Shown one piece after another: positions 1 through 8,893 of a stretch of 64,000 nt of DNA (position 1 is the stretch's first letter; each line of letters opens with the position of its first letter). The position numbers and the translations under genes are program-made. Where the stretch lies: positions 2,108,001 to 2,172,000 of the forward strand of contig NZ_JACHYB010000001.1 in NCBI RefSeq assembly GCF_014192515.1. The letters run 5' to 3'. Origin of the DNA: Microbacter margulisiae (lineage in GTDB: Bacteria; Bacteroidota; Bacteroidia; Bacteroidales; Paludibacteraceae). The notes below the pieces were generated by a model, which did no database searches, was not told the origin of the DNA, and worked only from the letters and a program-made list of their open reading frames with translations.

Positions 1-1022
1 TTCCAGTCGCACTTAAAGACAGCTTCCGTACGGATATAATTCAGGTAACTGACTCCCTGATCCTGTTTGTAAGTGACCAGAAACGAAAACTCATAAGGCC
101 TGAAATGCAGTCCGAAAGGTTTCTTTACCAACATTACTTCCGTAGCCTTGTTCAGGTCGGACATGTCAAGGTTGAAAGAGATCTGGGTAAATGCGAGCGT
201 TTCACGGTCAATGTAGAAATAGCCGTAATAGAGGGCATAAGGCATTGTCACACGAGGTTTGAAACTGATCACATATTGCAGTCGGTTATTGATCGAAACC
301 GGCTCTTCCATTGTGAAGTCATACATTCCCAGCGTCTCTTTATCCAGCAGTATATCAGGATTTTTCACCACATCCAGTAATACAGCAAAATAAGGGCCAC
401 CCATCAGCTTCACAGCCAAGGTGTCGTTCTTTTGCGGCGACAATAGCTTCCTCCCTCTAAAGATACGCACCCTGTCTCGATCAATTCCCTGGGTATAACC
501 GGTCTTATACACATTGATCACAGCTTCAGCCACCTGAATGTAACGACGTCCTTTCTGAACAGTTTCGCGGTAGAATGCCGAAAAGAGATCAGGCTTCTTG
601 CTATAGTTATCGCCGATACGGTCAATCGCCTCCTCCACTAAGCGGCGTGCATTGTCGGGTCTTACTGTTACCTCGGTCAGCAATTTAGATGTTGGCTCCA
701 TGAAAATAGTTACCCCTTCCACATTATCCGTAGCCTCGAAATGAGCATTCAGGTAACCAAGATGCGAAAATTCGATCTCTTTTGCCTGCAATGAATGTTT
801 AATTTTCAGAGTAAACTGCCCCTCTGAGTTTGTCACTGTTCCCACATTAGTTCCAGGAACGGACACCATTACATAATTCAGTTTCTTTTTGTTATGGCCA
901 TCTTTCACAACTCCGCTAACCGTAAAGAAACTGTCGTCGTTCTGAGCAGGCGCTTGCAGCCCGCTTCCCAAAACCAGCATCAATACAATGCCGACGATTC
1001 TGGCAAAATCAGTTGTTTTCAT
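1..1022 (-). CDS. Secreted protein with carboxypeptidase-like regulatory domain, cut by window edge
   Basis: An open frame of about 340 codons runs from an ATG at 1022 (complement) to base 1, so the C-terminus lies outside. Residues 1-27 form a signal peptide (hydrophobic core IVLMLVLGSG, then APAQ). Residues about 35-110 match the carboxypeptidase-D regulatory-like beta-sandwich common in Bacteroidota surface proteins (VSGVVKDG, then GTNVGTVTNSEGQFTLK). A second region follows, with RRLVEEAIDRIGDNY and SAFYRETVQKGRRYIQ; such tails occur in Bacteroidota cell-envelope proteins of unknown role. The regulatory-like domain is a clear family match; no enzymatic function is implied and none can be assigned. 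Confidence 0.8.
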   Translation of the reverse strand, partial: MKTTDFARIVGIVLMLVLGSGLQAPAQNDDSFFTVSGVVKDGHNKKKLNYVMVSVPGTNVGTVTNSEGQFTLKIKHSLQAKEIEFSHLGYLNAHFEATDNVEGVTIFMEPTSKLLTEVTVRPDNARRLVEEAIDRIGDNYSKKPDLFSAFYRETVQKGRRYIQVAEAVINVYKTGYTQGIDRDRVRIFRGRKLLSPQKNDTLAVKLMGGPYFAVLLDVVKNPDILLDKETLGMYDFTMEEPVSINNRLQYVISFKPRVTMPYALYYGYFYIDRETLAFTQISFNLDMSDLNKATEVMLVKKPFGLHFRPYEFSFLVTYKQDQGVSYLNYIRTEAVFKCDW

Positions 1023-1437
1023 AAGATAATAATTTTGTTGTTACAAAGGATATAGGAAACTCATATTTCATACACCCCTGAAAGATTCTCAAAATACACT
1101 ACACATCTTTAATGCCCAATATTGTTCAAGATTGAAGGATTGAAGGACAGAATCAAGAGTCGAAAGTTGAAGGTCTAATGTCTAAAGCCAGTCTGTTATG
1201 GGAATTTTGAATTAATTTTCCAGATTCTCTAACTTCTGAACTTCCGTAACTTCTTTAACTGCTAAATTCCAGATTCCTTCCATCTACCATTTACTTCTAT
1301 TATTATGACCTTTCAGGAAAGAAGTACCCTATAGCTTACAAACAAAAAAATTCACGATCATTCTTCTTTTTGTTTTGAACAAATGCTCAAAATAAATTGT
1401 ACCTTTGTATCGTTAAATCACAATAAAACAACTCACC
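1023..1437. other. Non-coding stretch between divergent genes
   Basis: No convincing gene. Bases 1130-1290 are a low-complexity mixture of short words (for example a gttaaagaagttac-like word on the minus strand) that also occur in the 37.2-38.1 kb repeat, so this looks like degraded repeat sequence. The right end carries the promoter of the next gene. Confidence 0.5.
1374..1407 (+). promoter_or_regulatory. Bacteroidota-type promoter of the DUF5320-like gene
   Basis: TTTG at 1374-1377 and TACCTTTG at 1400-1407 are separated by 22 bases, close to the Bacteroidota primary-sigma pattern (TTTG, about 19-21 bases, TAnnTTTG). The start codon is 31 bases after the -7 element. Confidence 0.6.
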
Positions 1438-1629
1438 ATGCCTCACATGAACGGAACAGGTCCTGAAGGAAAGGGAAAACAAACAGGACGCAATTTAGGA
1501 GCATGTCATCGTGACACAGCTGGAGAAGAAACTTCATACCATCTTGGCACCGGTATGGGCATGCGACGTAAATCAGGAAACGGCACCGGAAAAGGAAAAC
1601 GCTTAAAAAGCGCTGGTAACCTGTACTAA
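1438..1629 (+). CDS. Small DUF5320-like basic protein
   Basis: A 63-residue protein beginning MPHMNGTGPEGKGKQTGR, which resembles the start of DUF5320 proteins (MPxGDGTGPxGxGPxTGRxxGxC). It is rich in Gly, Lys and Arg, with one cysteine in GACHRD. Known DUF5320 members often neighbour Fe-S or NifX/NifB-type cluster proteins; no function is established and none of those neighbours is adjacent here. The gene has its own promoter and a strong hairpin overlapping its stop, so it appears monocistronic. The match rests on the N-terminal motif only. Confidence 0.7.
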   Translation: MPHMNGTGPEGKGKQTGRNLGACHRDTAGEETSYHLGTGMGMRRKSGNGTGKGKRLKSAGNLY

Positions 1630-1660
1630 TTACATCAAAAGAATTTTGGTGTAATTAGTA
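1624..1660 (+). terminator. Long hairpin overlapping the end of the DUF5320-like gene
   Basis: Arms 1624-1640 and 1644-1660 pair over 17 positions (one G-T) around a GAA loop; the stop codon TAA (1627-1629) lies inside the left arm. There is no T-run after it, so it may protect the mRNA 3' end or terminate without U-tract. Confidence 0.55.
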
Positions 1661-1798
1661 GGCCATTGCTATCGGAGCATGAATTTCTTTTTCTATCATC
1701 CTTTAAAAAACATCTATTCAATACGCAAAAGCAATTATTCAACTCATTGACTCAATATTTATAAATTCAAAACCAAAACAAACAGTACAGTAACCATT

Positions 1799-2215
1799 AT
1801 GATTACCTACAACTATCAATTCCGGGTAGCGTATCCCGACACTGACCAGATGGGAACCATGCATCATGCCAACTATGTAAAATATTATGAATTAGCCCGC
1901 TGGGAACTATTGAGAAATATCGGCGTCTCTTACGATTCCGTAGAAAAACAGGGAGTCATGTGTCCTGTGATTACGATGCACTTCCGATTTATCAAACCTA
2001 CCCGGTATGATGAGCTGTTAACCGTAAAGACCACCCTGAAAAAACTGAAAGGCGTACGTATGTGGTTTACTTATGAGCTTTTCAACGAAAAGAATGAACT
2101 GATTAATGAAGCAGAAACCGAACTCGCTTTCGTGGGACGCGACAACTGGAAGCCCTGTCCTCCTCCCGACTTTCTCGTAAAAGCCATTCAGGCAAAAACC
2201 GGATCTGACAAATGA
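1799..2215 (+). CDS. Acyl-CoA thioesterase, 4-hydroxybenzoyl-CoA thioesterase/YbgC-like hotdog family
   Basis: A 138-residue single hotdog-fold protein. The catalytic-region signature of the YbgC/4HBT family is seen at residues 12-31 (YPDTDQMGTMHHANYVKYYE), including the Asp near position 17 and the His-Asn pair that begin the long central helix. Family members hydrolyse acyl-CoA thioesters in the cytosol; the substrate cannot be read from sequence. The stop overlaps the ATG of the next gene by four bases (ATGA), so the two are probably translationally coupled. Length is normal for the family (130-140). Confidence 0.85.
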   Translation: MITYNYQFRVAYPDTDQMGTMHHANYVKYYELARWELLRNIGVSYDSVEKQGVMCPVITMHFRFIKPTRYDELLTVKTTLKKLKGVRMWFTYELFNEKNELINEAETELAFVGRDNWKPCPPPDFLVKAIQAKTGSDK

Positions 2216-2682
2216 ATAAAGATGAAATACCTGCACGGGTTGCACGCGCAGTTGAGATTTTTGAAAGCGGCTATACCTGTTCCCAGGCTGTTTTGATGGC
2301 CTATGCTGATGTCTATAAACTGGATATGGAAACAGCCGCAAGCATCGCCACCTCATTTGGTGGCGGTATGGGAAGATTGCGCGAAGTGTGCGGAGCAGTA
2401 AGCGGAATGTTTATGGTGTTGGGATTGCATTATCCCTCGACGGATGTCAGCAACAAAAAAGCCAAGATTGCCAATTATGAAGCAGTGCAACGCACAGCCA
2501 AAAGATTTCAACAGGAGATGGGATCTTACATTTGCGCCGATCTATTGAAAATAAAACGCCAACCGGACAAAATCACGCCTTCCGATCGTAATGCTCATTA
2601 TTATGCACTCCGTCCATGCAGCCGGTGCGTTGCTGTGGCAGCTACTATTCTAGGCGAAGAGATTGCATCGGAAAGTGAGTGA
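2212..2682 (+). CDS. C_GCAxxG_C_C family protein (possible redox/metal-binding)
   Basis: A 156-residue protein with the family's defining cysteine pattern: CSQAV near residue 24, the GGGMGRLREVCGAVSG segment (GCAxxG position) near residue 60, a cysteine at YICADLL and a C-terminal RPCSRCVAVAA. Members of this family are found across anaerobes and are thought to bind a metal or redox cofactor; the actual role is unknown. It shares a four-base overlap with the upstream thioesterase. Confidence 0.85.
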   Translation: MNKDEIPARVARAVEIFESGYTCSQAVLMAYADVYKLDMETAASIATSFGGGMGRLREVCGAVSGMFMVLGLHYPSTDVSNKKAKIANYEAVQRTAKRFQQEMGSYICADLLKIKRQPDKITPSDRNAHYYALRPCSRCVAVAATILGEEIASESE

Positions 2683-2847
2683 GATAAAGCCCGGACTAAA
2701 CCGGCGTCTTTCCTTTCTAACCATATGCTTTTGCAAAAAAGGCAGCTTCGAATCGCGCATCCCTGACATGCTGATCAAAAACCCGCTATGCGGCAAATGC
2801 AATAGCGCCCCGCGCTTTACAGCAACAGACAACTGCCTGTTTTACGC

Positions 2848-5454
2848 TTATAAATCAACAGAAAGTCCTACCACAAAAGTTCTTGCACGCGGATAAGAAG
2901 CTTGCTCAATACCTGTCGCCTGCTCAGGATCCTGTCCCTTGTAACCGGTAATAACAAAAGCATTTTGCACGGCAACATACAGGGTTGCACCTAACTTTGT
3001 ATCCAACAGCTTATCGAAGGTATAACCGGCTGAAATATTGTCCATACTCACAAATGAAGCGTTTTGTATGTAATAATCGGAATAAGGTTGATATGTCCGG
3101 AAGTGCGTAACCAATACGTTACGCGACGCATTCTCAAGAAATCCGGAACTGTTGTATAATATACTCAAATTACCTCCACTGGCATCTATATTGTTATATA
3201 CGTAATTCCCGATATTCGCATGCAAAGAGCAATTGAGAAACCACTTCTTATATGTGAAGTTGGATGATAACCCCATCAGGATCGTTGGATATATCTGATG
3301 TTCAATATGAAAGCCCATTGGATTGTCATTAGTAGCATAATCTCCCTCAATAGGTTTATGATTGGCATCATATATTTGTTGGTATGCATCAAAAGATCCG
3401 ACAGGAAAATTGTTTTTGATGATCAAAATATAATTTCCTGTTCCTCCGTAAATAGCACCATATAAGAGTCCTGCCGAGCTATATTTCGCATCCGTTCGTC
3501 TGTTTTGGTTATAACTGAAGGAATAGTTGAGAGTCCACGTCATTTGTTTGGAAACAATAGGCTTGATGCCCAAATGGAGTTCTATCCCTTTGTTGGTTAG
3601 CTTACCATCATTGGCATACAGGTATGTAGTTGACCCATAACCGCCGCTTATAGGAACATAGAGTATTATATTATTCGTAGTTCGCTGATATACATTCACA
3701 CCTCCGGTTATACGCTGATTGAGCATTCCAAACCCCACTCCGGCATCATAAGTCAATACAGTTTCGGGATTGACATTTGGATCAAAATTGTAAGGTCGTA
3801 CCAACCCACCGGAAGTGGAATTTGATACAACAAAATCATATAAAGCAGAAGCATTCAGTGGATTCAGACTCCATGTATTGCTGTAACTCAATCGTAATTG
3901 TAAATCGCTAAGCCAGTCAGCATGCTGCAAAAAGGATTCATGTTTCATATTCCAGGCTAAGCTGCCTGAAGACATCCAATCAGATTTTGAATGAGTGGGG
4001 AATTGACTGTCCAGATGTTTTTGTACATGAGCCGAAAGCGAGTAGGTATCTTTCAGGGTGAAATCCACTCCTCCCGTAAACGAAGTAAAATGTGATTCGT
4101 CGATCTGTTGCGAAAAATTTGCATTGGGAGAGGTTGAAGCAGGATATATAGTGTAATATGAATCGTTTGTTGATCGATAAGACATATGAGAATAGCCAAA
4201 GAATACATTTAGTTTCCCGTCAATGGCTTCCAGCGATTTTGAATAACCCAACTGAAGGTTGAACTGACGATTTCTCTGCGTGATATGATCTGTCCCTGTT
4301 GGAGCGTACGTTTGATACCATGCGGCATCCGAATCATTGGTTTCCTGATAATTCTCCCTGAAATAACCGTATGCGTAGTTACCTTCAATATGCAAGCCGG
4401 GAAGAAAAGGCAAAGCGTAATCAGCGCCCAGATTACCTTCAATGCGTGTGGTTTTATCTGTTTGATGCACCTGATTCAAAAGGGCAACAGGGTTTTTTGT
4501 GGCTGCCATAAGAGGAGCTCCGTAACTCATCCATGTAAAATATCCCCCATACTTACTACCATTCATCACCGGTTGTGTTGGATCGAATGCAATTGCGCTG
4601 CCAATGGCATTCGTATTGGCAATGGTATTATTATTAAACGAAGCATTGACATTCAAATGAATTTTCAACGTATTGTCCAACAAAGAAGGAGTGAGCGACA
4701 GGGTAGTTGTCGTACGCCGGTAATTATCGGTTTTCAGAATACCTTCCTGATTGGTTTGACCCAAAGAAACCCGATAGGGCAACCCTTTATATGTTCCTGA
4801 CAAACTCAGGTGATGATCCTGCCCCACTGCAGTCTGATAAATTTCATTTTGCCAATCGGTACTGGCATTCCCCATCAGACCAATAACATCTTTATTGCCT
4901 GCATATTGCTGACTTAGTAGCGTACGAAAGGCTGATGCTGAAAGCACACCGGCTTTTTTTGCTATCTCCGAAACGGATACATTACCTGAATAACGGATAT
5001 GAAATGTTGCACTCCCTTTTTTTGTGGTAATAATCAAAGCGCCATTGGCTGCCATATCGCCAAAGCATTGCAGGGCAGAGGCATCTTTTACCATGACAAT
5101 GCTTTCTATATCTTCCGGATTCAGGGATATCATGTTGTCATATTGAAACATGCCGTCAACAATGACCAGAGGGGATGTACTGGTTGATAAAGAACCAATG
5201 CCCCGGTTTATAATGGTGAAATCACTCTCAGGACTACCGCTGTTGGATGTTATTTGCAATCCCGGTATTTGACCTTGTATCAATTCTTCAGGAGAAATAT
5301 TGACACCTTTGGGGGAATCTTTTGCATCCACCCGATAGACCATCCCGGTATTGGAAATCGAATCATTAACCATCAGGGATTGTCCGTCTGTATAGTGAAC
5401 GGAAACCAGAAATAACATCACAAACACAAAAAAATATTCCGAAAAATGTCTCAT
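2848..5454 (-). CDS. SusC/RagA-family TonB-dependent outer-membrane receptor, orphan
   Basis: An 868-residue outer-membrane protein: signal peptide about 1-24 ending in TDGQ, plug domain about 45-150 with RagA/SusC features (ELIQGQIPGLQI, INRGIGSLS, PLVIVDGM, IESIVMVKDASAL, NGALIITTKKG) and a beta-barrel ending in VVGLSVDL. Family proteins import oligosaccharides or peptides with TonB energy and a SusD lipoprotein lid. Two things are odd. The N-terminal carboxypeptidase-like domain of most SusC proteins is missing, making it shorter than the usual ~1000 residues. There is also no SusD gene or polysaccharide locus beside it. The substrate is unknown. Confidence 0.9.
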   Translation of the reverse strand: MRHFSEYFFVFVMLFLVSVHYTDGQSLMVNDSISNTGMVYRVDAKDSPKGVNISPEELIQGQIPGLQITSNSGSPESDFTIINRGIGSLSTSTSPLVIVDGMFQYDNMISLNPEDIESIVMVKDASALQCFGDMAANGALIITTKKGSATFHIRYSGNVSVSEIAKKAGVLSASAFRTLLSQQYAGNKDVIGLMGNASTDWQNEIYQTAVGQDHHLSLSGTYKGLPYRVSLGQTNQEGILKTDNYRRTTTTLSLTPSLLDNTLKIHLNVNASFNNNTIANTNAIGSAIAFDPTQPVMNGSKYGGYFTWMSYGAPLMAATKNPVALLNQVHQTDKTTRIEGNLGADYALPFLPGLHIEGNYAYGYFRENYQETNDSDAAWYQTYAPTGTDHITQRNRQFNLQLGYSKSLEAIDGKLNVFFGYSHMSYRSTNDSYYTIYPASTSPNANFSQQIDESHFTSFTGGVDFTLKDTYSLSAHVQKHLDSQFPTHSKSDWMSSGSLAWNMKHESFLQHADWLSDLQLRLSYSNTWSLNPLNASALYDFVVSNSTSGGLVRPYNFDPNVNPETVLTYDAGVGFGMLNQRITGGVNVYQRTTNNIILYVPISGGYGSTTYLYANDGKLTNKGIELHLGIKPIVSKQMTWTLNYSFSYNQNRRTDAKYSSAGLLYGAIYGGTGNYILIIKNNFPVGSFDAYQQIYDANHKPIEGDYATNDNPMGFHIEHQIYPTILMGLSSNFTYKKWFLNCSLHANIGNYVYNNIDASGGNLSILYNSSGFLENASRNVLVTHFRTYQPYSDYYIQNASFVSMDNISAGYTFDKLLDTKLGATLYVAVQNAFVITGYKGQDPEQATGIEQASYPRARTFVVGLSVDL

Positions 5455-5607
5455 AGAAATAGGAGTTTTTGTGCCAACGATTTTGAAAGTAGAAGAACAG
5501 ATCTGGCGCTGACGTTAGCAATTAACATTTGGTTTATTTTCTCTCCAAAGATCGCTGTTTTATTTTTCTCTTACAACATATTTCATCCCTTTTTTGCAAC
5601 TCATCAT

Positions 5608-5796
5608 TGCTCTTGTCAAAGAGTAAACAGGCGAATTCTATATTCAACATGACGTGCTGAACATTTGACAGAGCGTATCAAACATTGGATACGACGAATA
5701 GAATATCTGACAAAGCGAATTCAATATGCTGTCCGCGGATTCTATAAGGAATTGAGTCAATTGCTTCTATTTTCTGCGGATTCCACATGAAATAAA
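5608..5796. repeat. 21-bp-period intergenic array C (about 9 units)
   Basis: Nine units of exactly 21 bases can be laid out from 5608 without a gap: unit starts 5608, 5629, 5650, 5671, 5692, 5713, 5734, 5755 and 5776. The commonest core is CGAATTCxATAT with variants. Several units contain local dyads, for example GTATC...GATAC (5675-5692) and CTCTTG..CAAAGAG (5610-5623). Stop codons occur in several frames, so the array is not coding. Sequence conservation between units is low; the period is what is conserved. Confidence 0.6.
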
Positions 5797-5981
5797 GCAG
5801 GCTCTCTTTTTTCAAACTTTTTACGCCAACATATTATCTTCCCTTTATCCAAAACACCTTCTTTTGTGCTACGGTCAAGTTTTTTTGAACACATGTTTTA
5901 CAACACACATATATTCAACAATGTATAATAAATATACATGCTGTCAAGTTTGTGTCCTCCCCAGTTTTGAATTTTCTATTC

Positions 5982-6009
5982 TTTTATTTTGTACTTTTAG
6001 CTGAATTCT
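5982..6009 (+). promoter_or_regulatory. Repeated promoter-like 28-mer, copy 1
   Basis: A 28-base segment containing TATTTTGTACTTTTAGCTG occurs again at 32349-32376 with one mismatch. It resembles a -7 element (TAnnTTTA) and is followed here by a hairpin and a broken secreted-protein start, and there by small membrane-protein genes. Confidence 0.4.
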
Positions 6010-6017
6010 GATCGATT

Positions 6018-6046
6018 GACTCCAAGTCATCCGAAAACTTGGAGTC
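6018..6046 (+). other. Perfect 10-bp hairpin after the promoter-like element
   Basis: GACTCCAAGT (6018-6027) and ACTTGGAGTC (6037-6046) pair perfectly around a 9-base loop, extendable by one T-A pair. There is no T-run after it. It would lie in the 5' leader of the decayed gene at 6151. Confidence 0.5.
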
Positions 6047-6150
6047 ATCAGGTGAGGAAACATAATTGTAAATAGATTTACGACCAGGGAAAGGTGATAT
6101 TTTTACATGCAAGTCCCATACGTCCTACTTGAAGCTTAACCATTAATCGT

Positions 6151-6257
6151 ATGCAAAATGCGTTGCTGTTCTATTCTTATTTGTAGCTGCTCATTACGCA
6201 TTTGCTCAAAACGGACCAATCACATTGAAGCATACGGGGAAGAAGACACGTGGATAA
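6151..6257 (+). pseudogene. Remnant of a secreted-protein start, frameshifted
   Basis: ATG at 6151 reads MQN and then leaves frame. In the frame beginning at 6159 the codons give CVAVLFLFVAAHYAFAQNG, a textbook signal peptide ending AFAQ, followed by PITLKHTGKK and a stop at 6255. One base lost around 6155-6158 would join the two. The remainder of the gene is absent, so this is interpreted as a decayed 5' end with its old promoter and leader upstream. Bases 5797-5980 and 6258-6323 hold nothing recognised. Confidence 0.4.
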
Positions 6258-6323
6258 TTGATAATGAAGATCTGAAGATGAGAAATTTGGATTAATTTCC
6301 CATCTTCATTAATTTCTGTTCGT

Positions 6324-6818
6324 TTATTTCAATTTCCTGAACAACGTCATCACTGTATGCAGGGGGATACTGCCCTGATAGGTACAGATTTTATTCCCCT
6401 CCTTATCATACAACGCCAGGAAAGGTATTTCCACAATGTGGAAGTAATCGCGGATAAAGAGAGCGGGAGCTTCAGTGCCAATCACTACGTTGCTGTATTG
6501 TTTTACATTGAAACGTTTGGCAAACCGTTGTACTTCCTGCAGGGGCAGATAGGAGATCATGGCGATGTTGGCATTGTCAAAATGATGAATCTTCGGGAAA
6601 AAAGAATGCATGAAATCCAGGCAATCGGCACAATCGGGAGAAAAATAGATAATGATCAATGGTTTTCCGGCTGGAAGATCTTTGGCATAAAAAACATCCC
6701 CGTTGGTTTGGGTAATCCGGAAAGGAGGAATCTTTGCCTGCTCGGCATGCAGGTTTACACTTCCGATCCAGAGGAGGCTTAACGTGATCAACAATATATA
6801 GCGAATTCTGTGTGTCAT
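6324..6818 (-). CDS. Periplasmic thioredoxin-fold protein (TlpA/AhpC-TSA-like)
   Basis: From the ATG at 6818 (MTHRIRYILL) the protein has 164 residues; an ATG six codons upstream is also in frame. Residues 1-24 are a signal peptide (LLITLSLLWIGSVNLHAE). The mature part is a thioredoxin fold, with IIIYFSPDCADCLDF carrying a CxxC pair (CADC) and a late cis-Pro-like VEIPFLALYDKEG strand. Such proteins reduce or exchange disulfides in the periplasm. It lacks the extra N-terminal domains of many Bacteroidota TlpA proteins. The partner is unknown and it is not in an obvious operon. Confidence 0.8.
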   Translation of the reverse strand: MTHRIRYILLITLSLLWIGSVNLHAEQAKIPPFRITQTNGDVFYAKDLPAGKPLIIIYFSPDCADCLDFMHSFFPKIHHFDNANIAMISYLPLQEVQRFAKRFNVKQYSNVVIGTEAPALFIRDYFHIVEIPFLALYDKEGNKICTYQGSIPLHTVMTLFRKLK

Positions 6819-7074
6819 TGCTGTGAATTTTATCATTTAACGGCAAAATGCAAATGTACATCATCCTTTTTAATAACTGCATGACGGAGTAACAGAATAA
6901 CCAAATAACAAAACTCTCTCAACTTCCGATCTGTCTCTAACCTCTTAATTCCCGGATATTCTCCATCTTCAAAGCACTATATTCTTCATTAGGATTGAAC
7001 AAAGCACATCTTTTTAAAATAAACCGGGGAGAACCGACCAGCAGCTCTCCCCGGGGAAATATATAAAGGAATCG

Positions 7075-7638
7075 TTAGAGTTTGCCCACTAACTCAATAC
7101 CGGGCTTTAATGTCTTTGCTCCTTGTTTCCATTTTGCGGGACAAACATCGGCTGGATTGCTTGCAACAAATTGCAAGGCTTGCAGGCGGCGCAGAAGCTC
7201 TTCTGCATTACGTCCGATGTTGCCGGCTACTACTTCATAAGCTACTATTTCACCTTTTGGATTTACAACAAATGTTCCGCGTTCGGCTATCCCGTCTGAT
7301 TCAATCATTACATCAAAACTTCTGGCAAGTGCGCCGGTGGGATCGGCAAGCATCGGATATTTGATTTTCTTGATGGTGCCCGAAGCATCATGCCATGCTT
7401 TGTGAACGAAATGGGTGTCGCATGATACAGAATAGACTTCAGCTCCGGCTGCCTGGAATTGGGCATATGTGTCGGCAAGATCTTCCAATTCGGTAGGACA
7501 TACAAAGGTGAAGTCTGCCGGATAAAAAAAGAAGATAGACCACTTTCCCAGAACGTCTTGTTTGGTTACTTCTTTGAAACTGTCGTTAACATAAGCCTGA
7601 ACTTTGAAATCTACAATCTGCTTTCCAATTTGTGACAT
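7075..7638 (-). CDS. ahpC: Alkyl hydroperoxide reductase peroxiredoxin AhpC
   Basis: A 187-residue 2-Cys peroxiredoxin. I take the start at 7638 (MSQIGKQI) because it gives the standard AhpC length and lies after a promoter at 7702-7733; the frame extends further upstream only through that promoter. The peroxidatic Cys47 sits in FTFVCPTE and the resolving Cys166 in ADVCPAKW, matching Cys46/Cys165 of E. coli. It reduces hydrogen peroxide and organic peroxides in the cytosol. No ahpF follows; the reductant may be one of the thioredoxin systems at 14.8-16.6 kb. It is divergent from oxyR, which probably activates it. Confidence 0.95.
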   Translation of the reverse strand: MSQIGKQIVDFKVQAYVNDSFKEVTKQDVLGKWSIFFFYPADFTFVCPTELEDLADTYAQFQAAGAEVYSVSCDTHFVHKAWHDASGTIKKIKYPMLADPTGALARSFDVMIESDGIAERGTFVVNPKGEIVAYEVVAGNIGRNAEELLRRLQALQFVASNPADVCPAKWKQGAKTLKPGIELVGKL

Positions 7639-7701
7639 AGTTGTAATGTTTTGTGTGGTTAAAAAATATAGAGTTGTACTGTTTGTGCTGTTTTGTTGAT
7701 G

Positions 7702-7733
7702 CAAAGGTATGGCCCCGGGGATCATAAATCAAA
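7702..7733 (-). promoter_or_regulatory. ahpC promoter
   Basis: On the minus strand TTTG (7733-7730), 20 bases, TACCTTTG (7709-7702): a near-ideal Bacteroidota promoter 63 bases before the ahpC start. It lies in the ahpC-oxyR divergent region, where OxyR would bind. Confidence 0.7.
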
Positions 7734-7850
7734 CAGATAATTTCTATACCGTTATTGATATTTTCTATATATCTTTGCATAAAGAGACAACTTAGCGATA
7801 ATGAACTTTTTGCAACGGCGTTGGTTCTACTATTCAAATAATAACTGGTT

Positions 7851-8774
7851 ATGACGCTTCAACAACTCGAATATATTGTTGCCCTTGACAAGACAAGGCA
7901 TTTTGTACGCGCAGCGGAAATGTGTTCCGTTACACAACCGACATTGAGCACAATGGTGCAGAAACTGGAAGACGAGTTGGGATGTCCTGTTTTCAACCGT
8001 GCGGTGCAACCCATCGAACCGACTGAGGCAGGGAAACTCATCATCCAGCAGGCCCAGATCGTGTTGTTCAACATTCGGCAACTGAAAGAAAATGTCGTGT
8101 CACAAAAGAATGGATTGACCGGATCGCTGATGCTGGCCATGATCCCAACGGTGGCGCCTTACCTGTTGCCGGGATTTATTTCTGTATTTCGCAGGGATTA
8201 TCCTGATATTGCACTTCAGGTTACCGAGTTAAGAACAGAGACCATCATCCAGAAGCTACACGATGCCGAAATCGATATGGCGATTCTTGCCACACCACTG
8301 GATGATCCGAAAATATTGGAGGTACCGCTTTACTATGAAAAGTTTATCGCATATATATCTCCCAACGAACCCATTTATAATAAGGAAGAACTGACACTTG
8401 CCGAAATGCCGACAGAGAACCTGTGGATACTCGAAGAGGGACATTGCCTGCGCAACCAGGTGCTTAATTTCTGTGATCACAAGGTGCAGACATCGACCAT
8501 CGAAGCCGGAAGCATTGACACCTTGGTGAAGATTGTGGATATCAATGAAGGGTACACCGTGATTCCTGAATTACATATCAACTTTTTGAGTGAAGAACAG
8601 AAAAAAAACCTCCGCAACATTGTGCGTCCTGAGGCTACGCGCGAAATATCAATGATTATCCGCCAGGACTATGTCCGCGAGGGGTTGATGAATGCTGTTG
8701 CCAATAGTGTGAAGCAATTGATTCCCACTCATATGCTGGACGAGAGATTGAAGAAATTTGCCATAAAACTATAA
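7851..8774 (+). CDS. oxyR: Hydrogen peroxide sensor OxyR (LysR family)
   Basis: A 307-residue LysR-type regulator: winged HTH at 1-60 (MTLQQLEYIVALDKTRHFVRAAEMC), then a substrate-binding-like sensor domain. The redox cysteines are at codons 199 and 208 (GHCLRNQVLNFC), exactly the numbering of E. coli OxyR, whose Cys199-Cys208 disulfide switches on transcription. It acts in the cytosol and is transcribed divergently from ahpC, its classical target. A -7-like TATCTTTG lies at 7770-7777. Confidence 0.95.
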   Translation: MTLQQLEYIVALDKTRHFVRAAEMCSVTQPTLSTMVQKLEDELGCPVFNRAVQPIEPTEAGKLIIQQAQIVLFNIRQLKENVVSQKNGLTGSLMLAMIPTVAPYLLPGFISVFRRDYPDIALQVTELRTETIIQKLHDAEIDMAILATPLDDPKILEVPLYYEKFIAYISPNEPIYNKEELTLAEMPTENLWILEEGHCLRNQVLNFCDHKVQTSTIEAGSIDTLVKIVDINEGYTVIPELHINFLSEEQKKNLRNIVRPEATREISMIIRQDYVREGLMNAVANSVKQLIPTHMLDERLKKFAIKL

Positions 8775-8830
8775 AGGCAGGAATTTGGAAGATGAGGGTT
8801 GGAGATTTAAGACAACAATGGCTAAAAGAT

Positions 8831-8860
8831 TTTGTTTATAAACCAAAACAGTTATCTTTG
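8831..8860 (+). promoter_or_regulatory. Promoter of the attenuated aminotransferase gene
   Basis: TTTG (8831-8834), 18 bases, TATCTTTG (8853-8860). Transcription should start near 8867, giving a leader of about 190 bases before the aminotransferase ATG at 9058. The leader contains a short peptide gene and a terminator. Confidence 0.75.
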
Positions 8861-8893
8861 CACCATGCTTTCGGGCATAAAACAGATTATCAG

